A program made the position numbers and the translations under genes. The notes beneath the pieces are model-generated. The model searched no databases. It was not told where the DNA came from and saw only the letters and a list, made by a program, of their open reading frames with translations. A stretch of DNA of 64,000 nt from JACCVL01 sp963704295 (GTDB lineage: Bacteria; Actinomycetota; Actinomycetes; Propionibacteriales; Nocardioidaceae), in the NCBI GenBank assembly GCA_963704295.1, contig OY969884.1, forward strand, positions 620,001-684,000. The letters are read 5' to 3'. Shown piece after piece: positions 45,426 through 52,954 of the stretch (position 1 is the stretch's first letter; every line of letters begins with the position of its first letter).

Positions 45426-45513
45426 TCGCCCATCGTCCCAGCCGGGCCGGGAATGTCCTGACATTGCGGCCGCGACGCGCGGCGACGCGGGCGCGGTGCC
45501 AGGATCGGCGCTC

Positions 45514-46296
45514 GTGGACGTCGCCGCGGTGCTGGATCGGATCTGCCGGTACCAGCACGAGGTCGCCGTCAGCACCGCCGATCCCGTCCAGGTCGGCCCC
45601 TTCACCACCTACGACACCCGATGGGGCTGGAGCTACGCGGCCCGGCCGCGCCCCGGGCATGAACACCTCCTCGACGCGGACGCGTTGCGCGCGGTGTTCC
45701 ACCACCAGCAGGACCAGCCGGGCGCCGCCGGAGTGCAGTGGATCGACGCGCACGCACCGGCCCTGGCCGACCTGGCGGACTCGCTCGGACTGGGGGTGGC
45801 GCGCTCCCGGCTGCTCGCGTACGACCACGAAAGGGCGGCCGGACTCCCGGCCCCGACCTGCGCCGACCGGGCTGTCGCGGTCCGCATCGTCGACCCGGAC
45901 GAGCCGGAGTTCGACCAGAGCCGGGCGGCGGTGGCAGCGGGGTTCGACGGAACCGACCGCGGGGACGGCGAGCCGGTCGTGGAGACGATGCGGGCGTACG
46001 TCCGCGCCGGACTCACCCGGGCCGCCGGTGCGTGGGCACCCGACGGAACGGCGATCGGTGGCGGGACCCATGCCGTCCGCGGCCCGACCAGCGAGGTCAC
46101 CGGGGTGGCGGTGCTGCCGTCGTGGCGGCGGCGCGGCGTCGCGGCGGTCCTGACCGACCTGCTGATGCGCGACGCGCGGGACCGCGGCGCCGAGACGGTG
46201 TTCCTGTCCGCGGAGTCGCAGCAGGTGGCCCGGGTCTACGAGCGGGTCGGCTTCCGTCAGGTCGGCGTGCTGTGCACCGCCACCGACCTCGGCTGA
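45514..46296 (+). CDS. GNAT-family N-acetyltransferase
   Basis: A 260-residue protein with an N-terminal domain (residues 1-120) of unclear fold and a C-terminal GNAT domain. The acetyl-CoA motif is VAVLPSWRRRGVAAVLTDLL, followed by SAESQQVARVYERVGFRQVG. The substrate is unknown. GTG 45514 is chosen as the first start giving the family-like N-terminus; CAGGAT lies 8 nt before it. Confidence 0.78.
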   Translation: MDVAAVLDRICRYQHEVAVSTADPVQVGPFTTYDTRWGWSYAARPRPGHEHLLDADALRAVFHHQQDQPGAAGVQWIDAHAPALADLADSLGLGVARSRLLAYDHERAAGLPAPTCADRAVAVRIVDPDEPEFDQSRAAVAAGFDGTDRGDGEPVVETMRAYVRAGLTRAAGAWAPDGTAIGGGTHAVRGPTSEVTGVAVLPSWRRRGVAAVLTDLLMRDARDRGAETVFLSAESQQVARVYERVGFRQVGVLCTATDLG

Positions 46297-46311
46297 GCCA
46301 CCGCGCCACGT

Positions 46312-46337
46312 ACCCGGCGGTGCGACACGCCGGGTTT
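46312..46337 (+). terminator. Hairpin after the GNAT gene
   Basis: ACCCGGCG/CGCCGGGT forms a perfect 8-bp stem with an 8-nt loop, ending in TTT, 15 nt past the stop codon at 46296. Confidence 0.55.
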
Positions 46338-46403
46338 GCCTGTGCCGCGGCTCTGCGACACGGTGGAGGTGACCGAGCACGCGATCAGTGACGGAGGAGC
46401 GAC

Positions 46404-46700
46404 ATGCTCACCCTGACCGAGAACGCCAGCACAGTTGTCAAGACGATCACCGACCAGACCACCTCCGGAGACGACGCCGGACTGCGGATCAGCCAGGACG
46501 CGGCGGACGCGACCGCGCTCGCGGTCACCCCGGCCGACAGCCCACAGCCGGGCGACCAGGTGCTGGAGGACACCGGGGCCCGGGTGTTCCTCGACCCGCC
46601 GGCCGCCGAGACCCTCGACGACAAGGTGCTCGACGCCGCCGTCGACGAGGGCGGGGCCGTGCAGTTCAGCATCGCGCCCCAGGCCCCCGGGCAGACCTGA
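46404..46700 (+). CDS. HesB/IscA-like small protein without cysteines
   Basis: A 98-residue acidic protein. MLTLTENASTVVKTITDQTT and the later ARVFLDPPAAETLDDKVLDA track the A-type iron-sulfur carrier (HesB/IscA) fold, but all cluster-ligand cysteines are absent; the protein has no cysteine at all. It therefore cannot carry an Fe-S cluster in the usual way. GGAGGAG lies 5 nt before ATG 46404. Confidence 0.72.
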   Translation: MLTLTENASTVVKTITDQTTSGDDAGLRISQDAADATALAVTPADSPQPGDQVLEDTGARVFLDPPAAETLDDKVLDAAVDEGGAVQFSIAPQAPGQT

Positions 46701-46737
46701 GCCTGCCGGCCGCGAGCCCGGGCGTCAGCCGGCTGAC

Positions 46738-47595
46738 ATGAGCCATCGGCACACCGAAGACATCGACTGGGCCGAGCGGATCGAGGATCTCGACCGCTCG
46801 GCCTCGGTCGGCGCGGTCCGCAACCGAGCGATCGCCACCTGGCTGGAAGCAGCCGACGGGGCACGGGTCGCCGACGTCGGCTGCGGCGCCGGCGCGATGA
46901 CGGCGCTGCTCGCGGAGGCGGTCGGTCGCGACGGGCAGGTGGTCGCGTTCGACAGCGAGCCGACGCTGCTCGCGGCCACCGCGACTCGGTGCGAGTCCGC
47001 CGGGGTGGCCGGTCGCGTCACCACCACCCAGCACGACCTGACCGCGGGGCCGCCCCCGGCAGCGAACCTCGACCTGGTGTGGGCCGCCGGGGTGGTGCAC
47101 CACCTGCCAGACCAGCAGGCCGCGGTCGACATGCTGGCGCGGATGCTCGCACCGGGCGGCCGGCTCGCCCTCGCCGAGGGCGGACTGTCCACCCGATACC
47201 TCCCCTGGGACCTCGGCGCCGGCCCGCCGGGCCTGGAGGAGCGGCTCGCCGCCGCCGAGGCGGACTGGTTCTGCGCCATGCGGGACGACATGGACGGTGC
47301 CCGCCCGACGCCGTACGGGTGGCCGTCGGCGCTGCGTCGGGCCGGGCTCGGGGACGTGTCGGCCCGCAGCTTCCTGCTCGACCGCCCGGCCCCGCTCGAC
47401 CCGGAAGACCTGACCTACGTCCTCGCGTCGTTGGCCGCCCGGATCGACCACGTGGGCGACCGGCTCACCGAGCGCGACCGCGCCGCCTGGCGGCGGTTGC
47501 TCGACCCCGACGACGAGCAGCATCTGGGCCGGCGAGCGGACCTGTACCTGCTGTCGGCCCTCACCGTCCACGTCGGCACGGCCCCCGCCACATAG
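46738..47595 (+). CDS. Class I SAM-dependent methyltransferase
   Basis: A 285-residue methyltransferase: motif I ARVADVGCGAGAMTALLAEA, then VVAFDSEPTLLAATATRCES, the WAAGVVHHLPD region and LAPGGRLALAEGG. The substrate is unknown. It starts 37 nt after the IscA-like gene and ends 15 bp before the large palindrome that separates it from leuA. Confidence 0.83.
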   Translation: MSHRHTEDIDWAERIEDLDRSASVGAVRNRAIATWLEAADGARVADVGCGAGAMTALLAEAVGRDGQVVAFDSEPTLLAATATRCESAGVAGRVTTTQHDLTAGPPPAANLDLVWAAGVVHHLPDQQAAVDMLARMLAPGGRLALAEGGLSTRYLPWDLGAGPPGLEERLAAAEADWFCAMRDDMDGARPTPYGWPSALRRAGLGDVSARSFLLDRPAPLDPEDLTYVLASLAARIDHVGDRLTERDRAAWRRLLDPDDEQHLGRRADLYLLSALTVHVGTAPAT

Positions 47596-47609
47596 TCGGC
47601 ACGACCCCG

Positions 47610-47671
47610 CCACAACAGTCCACGATCCGCGACTTTTGCATGCAAAAGTCGCGGATCGTGGACCGTTGTGG
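47610..47671. repeat. Dispersed inverted repeat, copy D (near-perfect, 62 bp)
   Basis: Arms 47610-47640 and 47641-47671 pair over 31 bp with one mismatch and no loop. The core CCACGATCCGCGACTTTTGC is followed by A at the centre. It lies exactly between the convergent methyltransferase and leuA genes and could terminate both. Confidence 0.92.
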
Positions 47672-47674
47672 GGG

Positions 47675-49387
47675 TCAGGGGGCGCGGTCGGCGCGGTTGA
47701 CCGCGGACAGCACCGCCCGCAGCGACGCGGTGACGATGTTCGGGTCCACCCCGACTCCCCAGAGCACCTGGTCACCGATCGCGCACTCCACGTACGCCGC
47801 GGCCCGGGCGTCGCCGCCTGCGGACAGCGCATGCTCGGCGTAGTCGAGCACCCGGACGTCGACGTCCACCTCGGTCAGCGCGTTCACGAACGCCGCGATC
47901 GGCCCGTTGCCCTGGCCGTGCAGAGTGTGAGGCTGCCCGTCGATGTAGACGTTCACGGCGAGCGCGTCCCGCTCCCCCGCGGCGGCCGACGTGTGCACCG
48001 AGTTCAACCGGAGCCGACCGTCGGTCGCGAGGTATTCGGCGCTGAAGACCTGCCAGATCGTCTCCGACGACACCTCCCCACCGTCGGTGTCGGTGAGCGC
48101 CTGCACCACCCGGCTGAACTCGATCTGGAGCCGCCGCGGCAGGTCGAACTTGTGCTCGGCCTTCATCACGTACGCGACGCCGCCCTTGCCGGACTGGCTG
48201 TTGACCCGGATGACCGCCTCGTAGGTGCGGCCGACGTCGTGCGGGTCGATCGGGAGGTAGGGCGCCTCCCAGGCGTGCTCGCGCACCGGGACGCCGGCGG
48301 CGGCAGCCTCGCGCTCGAGCGCCTCCAGCCCCTTCTTGATCGCGTCCTGGTGCGACCCCGAGAAGGCGGTGTAGACGAGGTCGCCGGCGTACGGGTGCCG
48401 CGGATGCACCGGCAGCTGGGTGCAGTACTCGACCGTGCGACGGATCTCGTCGATGTCGGAGAAGTCGATCATCGGGTCGATCCCCTGGCTGAACAGGTTC
48501 ATGCCCAGCGTGACCAGGCACACGTTGCCGGTCCGCTCGCCGTGCCCGAACAGGCAGCCCTCGACCCGGTCCGCCCCCGCCATCACCGCGAGCTCGGTCG
48601 CCGCGACAGCGGTCCCGCGGTCGTTGTGCGGGTGCAGCGAGATGACCGAGTGCTCGCGACGGGTGAGCTGCCGGCCGAACCACTCGATCTGGTCGGCGTA
48701 CACGTTCGGCGTCGACATCTCGACCGTGGCCGGCAGGTTCAGGATGATCTCCCGTCCCGGTCCGGGCGCCCAGGTGTCGGACACCGCCTCGCACACGTCG
48801 ACGGCGAAGTCCAGCTCGGTGCCGGTGAAGATCTCCGGCGAGTACTGGTATCCGAACGAGGTGCCGACCAGGTAGTCGTCGGCGTACTTCATCACCGTCT
48901 CGGTGCCACGGACGGCGATCGCCCGGCACTCCTCACGGTCCACCCCGAACACCACCCGGCGAAACAGCGGCGCGGTGGCGTTGTAGAGGTGCACGTTCGC
49001 GTGCGCGGCGCCGACCAGGGACTGCACGGTGCGCTGGATCAGGTCCTCACGTGCCTGGGTCAGCACGGAGATCGTCACGTCGTCCGGGACGAGCTCGGAC
49101 TCGACGAGCATCCGGACGAAGTCGAAGTCGGCCTGGCTGGCCGCGGGGAAACCGACCTCGATCTCCTTGTAGCCCATCGTCACGAGCAGCTCGAACATCC
49201 GCTGCTTGCGGACCGGGGTCATCGGATCGATCAGGGCCTGGTTGCCGTCCCGCAGGTCGGTGGATAGCCAGCGCGGCACCCGGTTCATGCTCCGGTGCGG
49301 CCAGGTGCGATCCGGCAGCTCGACCGGTGGGAAGGCGCGGTAGCGCTGGTAGGGCATGCCGCTGGGTTGTTGCGGGTGGATGGCCAC
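47675..49387 (-). CDS. leuA: 2-isopropylmalate synthase
   Basis: A 570-residue enzyme that condenses acetyl-CoA with 2-ketoisovalerate, the first step of leucine synthesis. The catalytic barrel has STDLRDGNQALIDPM, LHPHNDRGTAVAATELAV (HxH metal site) and GCLFGHGERTGN. The C-terminal leucine-feedback domain is present (about 440-570). GTG 49387 has GAGGAG 7 nt upstream. The gene is preceded by a leader peptide with three leucine codons and by alternative hairpins. Confidence 0.95.
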   Translation of the reverse strand: MAIHPQQPSGMPYQRYRAFPPVELPDRTWPHRSMNRVPRWLSTDLRDGNQALIDPMTPVRKQRMFELLVTMGYKEIEVGFPAASQADFDFVRMLVESELVPDDVTISVLTQAREDLIQRTVQSLVGAAHANVHLYNATAPLFRRVVFGVDREECRAIAVRGTETVMKYADDYLVGTSFGYQYSPEIFTGTELDFAVDVCEAVSDTWAPGPGREIILNLPATVEMSTPNVYADQIEWFGRQLTRREHSVISLHPHNDRGTAVAATELAVMAGADRVEGCLFGHGERTGNVCLVTLGMNLFSQGIDPMIDFSDIDEIRRTVEYCTQLPVHPRHPYAGDLVYTAFSGSHQDAIKKGLEALEREAAAAGVPVREHAWEAPYLPIDPHDVGRTYEAVIRVNSQSGKGGVAYVMKAEHKFDLPRRLQIEFSRVVQALTDTDGGEVSSETIWQVFSAEYLATDGRLRLNSVHTSAAAGERDALAVNVYIDGQPHTLHGQGNGPIAAFVNALTEVDVDVRVLDYAEHALSAGGDARAAAYVECAIGDQVLWGVGVDPNIVTASLRAVLSAVNRADRAP

Positions 49388-49450
49388 AGTGGGCTCCTCG
49401 GTGCGGGTCCCCGGATCGGGGCGGTCGGGCGACCGGCGCAGCAGGCGACT

Positions 49451-49488
49451 CCGCGGCGAGGTTCCGGCCTGGTCAGGCCTCGCCGCGG
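49451..49488 (-). promoter_or_regulatory. leuA attenuator hairpins
   Basis: CCGCGGCGAGG (49451-49461) pairs perfectly with 49478-49488 over 11 bp. Inside it GGCCTG/CAGGCC (49466-49479) can form a competing shorter stem that overlaps the leader peptide's last codons. Ribosome stalling at Leu codons would shift the balance. Confidence 0.6.
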
Positions 49489-49517
49489 CGCACAAGGAGA
49501 AGACGTGCCACGCGCAT
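49473..49517 (-). CDS. leuA leader peptide
   Basis: A 14-residue peptide, MRVARLLLVRRGEA, with three consecutive leucine codons (CTT CTC CTT). TAGTCT (49532-49527) lies 9 nt before its ATG, so the transcript begins almost at the peptide. Its stop lies within the hairpin region 86 nt before leuA. Leucine-rich leader peptides before leuA are known in actinobacteria and act in transcription attenuation. Confidence 0.78.
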   Translation of the reverse strand: MRVARLLLVRRGEA

Positions 49518-49587
49518 AGGGAACCAAGACTAGCCCACCGGTGGAAACTCGGTCGACTGTGCGAACGGCTGATGGTTTCCTGCTCGG

Positions 49588-50607
49588 GTGAGGGCAACCA
49601 CCGCTGACGTGACGGTCACCGAGCTGGACCCGACCGCGCTGTCTCACGACGACGCGGCCGGACTGGCAGCGCTGTCCAACGCGGTCGCGTCGGTGGACGC
49701 CCCGCACGTCGATCCGGTCGCCGGGCCGAGCGTCAAGCGGCGGCATGCGTACGGGCACGACCTGGACCCCACGCACGGGCTGTTCGTCGCCTGGTCCGGG
49801 GACGCCATGGTGGGCTCGGTCGAGCTGCACGCGAGCAGCTGGGACAACCCCGGCGTCGTGTTCTTGGAGCTGCAGACCCACCCCGAGCACCGGGACCGAG
49901 GGGTCGGGGAGGCGCTGCTCGAGCGGGCCGTGAACCGCGCCCGCTCCGAGGGGCGCATCCGGCTGCTCGGCGACGCCTGGGTCGACAGCTACCAGGCCGG
50001 GTTCTGGCTGCGGCACGGCTTCGAGGCCGCCAGCATCGCGGCCAACCGACGACTGGTGAACGCCGAGCTCGACCAGGCCCGGCTGAGCGAGCTGCTCGCG
50101 GAGGCCGAGGCGGCCTCGGCGGACTACGAGCTCGTGGACCTGCCCAACCCGGCTCCGGAGCGCCTCATCCCCGACCTGCTCGCCTTGCACACGGCCATCA
50201 ACGACGCTCCGCTGGACGACCTCAAGCTCGACGACGACCAGTGGCCCGTCGAGCGGTTCCGCGCGTACGAGCAGGCGATGAGCGCGCGGAAGATCCGGCT
50301 GCACCGGCTGCTGGCCCGACGGACCAGCGACGGCGCGCTCGGCGGGCACACCGTGGTGTGCGTCGAGAAGGACCGGCCGCAGGTGGCAGTCCAGGAGGAC
50401 ACCGCCGTCATCGTCGACCACCGCGGGCACAGGCTCGGGCTGCGACTCAAGGTGGCGATGCTGCAGCGGTTGGCGTCGAGCGAGCCACAGCTGCACCACA
50501 TCGACACGTGGAACGCCGAGTCGAACACGCACATGATCGCCGTCAACGACGCGATCGGGTGTCGGGTGGTGGGTCGCGGGCTGATGGTGCAGCGCGACCT
50601 GGGCTGA
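49588..50607 (+). CDS. Double-domain GNAT acetyltransferase
   Basis: A 339-residue protein with two GNAT domains. In the first, VFLELQTHPEHRDRGVGEAL is the acetyl-CoA loop; in the second, VDHRGHRLGLRLKVAMLQRL fills the same role. Two-domain GNATs include mycothiol synthase MshD, but the residues here are not enough to make that call. GTG 49588 is divergent from leuA with 70 bp to the leader peptide. Confidence 0.82.
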   Translation: MRATTADVTVTELDPTALSHDDAAGLAALSNAVASVDAPHVDPVAGPSVKRRHAYGHDLDPTHGLFVAWSGDAMVGSVELHASSWDNPGVVFLELQTHPEHRDRGVGEALLERAVNRARSEGRIRLLGDAWVDSYQAGFWLRHGFEAASIAANRRLVNAELDQARLSELLAEAEAASADYELVDLPNPAPERLIPDLLALHTAINDAPLDDLKLDDDQWPVERFRAYEQAMSARKIRLHRLLARRTSDGALGGHTVVCVEKDRPQVAVQEDTAVIVDHRGHRLGLRLKVAMLQRLASSEPQLHHIDTWNAESNTHMIAVNDAIGCRVVGRGLMVQRDLG

Positions 50608-50658
50608 GGCCGGCGCCCTACACTCGGCGGGCTCCTGCCGCCGTCGAGAGGTCCTGCC

Positions 50659-51600
50659 GTGCGCCCGTCCCCCGGCACCGGTTCGGGTATCAGCAGCCGG
50701 CTCGCGGTGCTGATCGCGGTGCTGATCGCGGTGCTGCTGGCGGTGTCCGGCTGCACCGGACCGTCGACCGCACCGGTCGCGGACGGCGACCGCGCCACGC
50801 CGGGCTCGACCGGGACGCCTCCCTCCACGACGCCCAGCACGCCGACGGAACCGAGCGAGGAGACCAGCGGCGCAGCCACTCCGCCGGTCGAGCCGTCGGT
50901 CCCGCGGCCCGCGGTCGGAGACTGTCGCGACCTGACGTGGGGGGACACCGGACGCGCGGTCACCGACGCCGCCGCCGATCCGGTGGCCTGCGGCGAGGCG
51001 ACCGGCCAGACCTTCGCGGTCGGCCAGCTCGAGGCCGACTGGGTGACCGCGGCCGGCTCGGTCGACGTGGACGCGGTGTCCCGCGCGACCGCGCCGGACT
51101 GCCGTTCGGCGCTGATCGGCTGGCTCGGCGGCAACGAGGCGGACTACGAGCTGAGCATGATGGCGTACGTCGTCGCCGTACCACCTGCCGCAGACGTCGC
51201 CGCCGGAGCCCGCTGGTACCGCTGCGACACCTTCGGCACCGTCCGCCCCGGCCGGCTGGCCGAGCTGCCCCGCACGACGCAGCGACTGCTCACCGGCAGC
51301 GGCGCGGACGCGTGGGCGGTGTGCGTCGACGGTCCGCTCGGTGTCGACCAGGAGCAGGTGCTGTGCCGCCGGCCGCACGACTGGCGGGGCATCTCCGCGC
51401 ACCGGCTGGGCGCGAAGGGCGACGACTACCCCGGTGACCAGACCGTCCTCGGCCGGGCCCGCGGGCTGTGCGAGGCCGACGTCCGAGCGGAGGTCGACGA
51501 CCCGCTGAAGAGCTTCGACTACGGCTGGCTGCGACCGACGCGGTCCACCTGGGCCGGCGGCCAGCGGTTCGTCCTCTGCTTCGCCGAGACGCGCGCCTGA
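50659..51600 (+). CDS. Lipoprotein, septum-formation-family-like
   Basis: A 313-residue lipoprotein. The signal contains a tandemly repeated LIAVLIAVLLAV segment and the lipobox LAVSGC. A Thr/Pro/Ser linker runs to about residue 85. The mature domain has spaced cysteines (VGDCRDLTWGD, DPVACGEATGQ, PDCRSALIGW, YRCDTFG, WAVCVDG, VLCRRPHDW, GLCEADV, FVLCFAE), like the actinobacterial Septum_form proteins. GTG 50659 has GAGAGG upstream and TACACT is a plausible -10 about 30 nt before it. Confidence 0.72.
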   Translation: MRPSPGTGSGISSRLAVLIAVLIAVLLAVSGCTGPSTAPVADGDRATPGSTGTPPSTTPSTPTEPSEETSGAATPPVEPSVPRPAVGDCRDLTWGDTGRAVTDAAADPVACGEATGQTFAVGQLEADWVTAAGSVDVDAVSRATAPDCRSALIGWLGGNEADYELSMMAYVVAVPPAADVAAGARWYRCDTFGTVRPGRLAELPRTTQRLLTGSGADAWAVCVDGPLGVDQEQVLCRRPHDWRGISAHRLGAKGDDYPGDQTVLGRARGLCEADVRAEVDDPLKSFDYGWLRPTRSTWAGGQRFVLCFAETRA

Positions 51601-51636
51601 CCCGGCACGGTGCGACGGGGGGCAGACGGGGCGGGC

Positions 51637-52593
51637 TCAGAAGCCGAGCCGGCGCAGCTGCCGCGGGTTGCGCTGCCAGTCCTTGGCCACCTTGACGTGC
51701 AGGTCGAGGTAGACCGGCGTCCCGAGGATGCGCTCGATCTGTACCCGGGATCGGCTGCCGATCTCCTTCAACCGCGCCCCCCGGTGGCCGATCACGATCG
51801 GCTTCTGGCTGTCCCGCTCGACGAAGACGTGGGCGCGTACGTCGAGCAGCGGCCGGTCCGGGTCCCGGTCCTCGCGCAACCCCATCTCCTCGACCACGAC
51901 GGCGATCGAGTGCGGCAGCTCGTCCCGGACCCCCTCGAGCGCCGCCTCGCGGATCAGCTCGGCCACGAGCGTCTCCTCCGGCTCATCGGTCAAGTCGCCC
52001 TCGGGGTACAGCGCCGGCCCGGGCGGCAGCCGGCGGGCGAGCAGGTCCGCGAGCAGGCCGACGTTGTCACCGGACATGGCGGAGACGGGCACGACCTCGT
52101 CCCACTCCACCCCCGCCTGCTCGCCGAGCGCAGCGATGGCGGTCAGCTGCTCGGCGATCCGGTCCGGGCGAACCAGGTCGGTCTTGGTCGCGATGGCGAA
52201 CACCGGGCGGCGGCGCAGCCTGGCCACCTCGCCGACGAGGTACCGGTCTCCCGGGCCGACCCGCTGGTCACAGGGCAGGCAGACCCCGATGACGTCGACC
52301 TCGGCCCAGGTGCTCCGGACCAGGTCGTTGAGCCGTTCACCGAGCAACGTACGGGGCCGGTGCAGGCCCGGCGTGTCCACGACGATGAGCTGGCTGTCCG
52401 GGCGATGCACCAGGCCGCGCACCGCGTGCCGGGTGGTCTGGGGGCGGGACGAGGTGATGGCGACCTTCGCGCCGACCAGCGCGTTGGTCAGCGTGGACTT
52501 GCCGGCGTTCGGCCGCCCGACGAAGCAGGCGAACCCGCTGCGGAACCCGCTGCGGAACCCGCCTCCGTCCGGCCCCGACGGTTCGGCGGTCAC
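51637..52593 (-). CDS. era: GTPase Era
   Basis: A 318-residue ribosome-assembly GTPase. G1 GRPNAGKSTLTN, G3 VVDTPGLHRP, G4 ATKTDLV and G5-like VSAMSG precede the C-terminal KH domain (IVIGHRGARLKEIGSRSRVQ). The N-terminus has a FRSGFRSGF duplication from a 12-bp tandem repeat near 52530-52560. GTG 52593 overlaps the upstream stop (GTGA). Gene order matches phoH-ybeY-corC-x-era of other actinobacteria. Confidence 0.95.
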   Translation of the reverse strand: MTAEPSGPDGGGFRSGFRSGFACFVGRPNAGKSTLTNALVGAKVAITSSRPQTTRHAVRGLVHRPDSQLIVVDTPGLHRPRTLLGERLNDLVRSTWAEVDVIGVCLPCDQRVGPGDRYLVGEVARLRRRPVFAIATKTDLVRPDRIAEQLTAIAALGEQAGVEWDEVVPVSAMSGDNVGLLADLLARRLPPGPALYPEGDLTDEPEETLVAELIREAALEGVRDELPHSIAVVVEEMGLREDRDPDRPLLDVRAHVFVERDSQKPIVIGHRGARLKEIGSRSRVQIERILGTPVYLDLHVKVAKDWQRNPRQLRRLGF

Positions 52594-52934
52594 GTCGTCA
52601 CCCGGGCGGTCGGTCGACCGTCGGCGGCACCCGCCCACACCGGCACGCCCGCCCCGGCCAGCGCGGTCACCACAGCCAGGTCGTCGGGCGCCACGGCGTC
52701 GTCGTCACCGACCACCGCGGCAGCCTCCAGCCCGCGGGCGCCGGACGAGGCAGCCATCGCCGTCGCCAGCGCCAGCGCGGACAGCCGCAACCGGCCCAGG
52801 TCGACGGCCGCGGCGGCGTAGGTACGCCCGTCGAGGTCGCGGACGGCGGCGCCCTGCGCGCTGCCGCTACGGGTGCGGCTGCTCCGGGCCAGCACCAGCA
52901 GCTTGCGGTCCTCGGGGTCCTGCGGCTCGTCCAC
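52590..52934 (-). CDS. Cytidine-deaminase-like protein lacking zinc-site residues
   Basis: A 114-residue protein in the position of the cytidine-deaminase-like gene found between corC and era in actinobacteria (as Rv2365c in mycobacteria). KLLVLARSSRTRSGSAQGAA and LSALALATAMAASSGARGLE resemble the deaminase fold, but neither the (H/C)AE motif nor PCxxC is present. It is probably not an active deaminase. GTG 52934 is used; the stop overlaps era by 4 nt. Confidence 0.72.
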   Translation of the reverse strand: MDEPQDPEDRKLLVLARSSRTRSGSAQGAAVRDLDGRTYAAAAVDLGRLRLSALALATAMAASSGARGLEAAAVVGDDDAVAPDDLAVVTALAGAGVPVWAGAADGRPTARVTT

Positions 52935-52954
52935 CGGTCACCACCGCCGCTGGG

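Noticed and set aside
46321..46333. TGCGACACGCCGG also present inside the 11635-11697 element
   Set aside because: One 13-bp match in different contexts; here it belongs to a terminator-like hairpin, so common origin is not supported.
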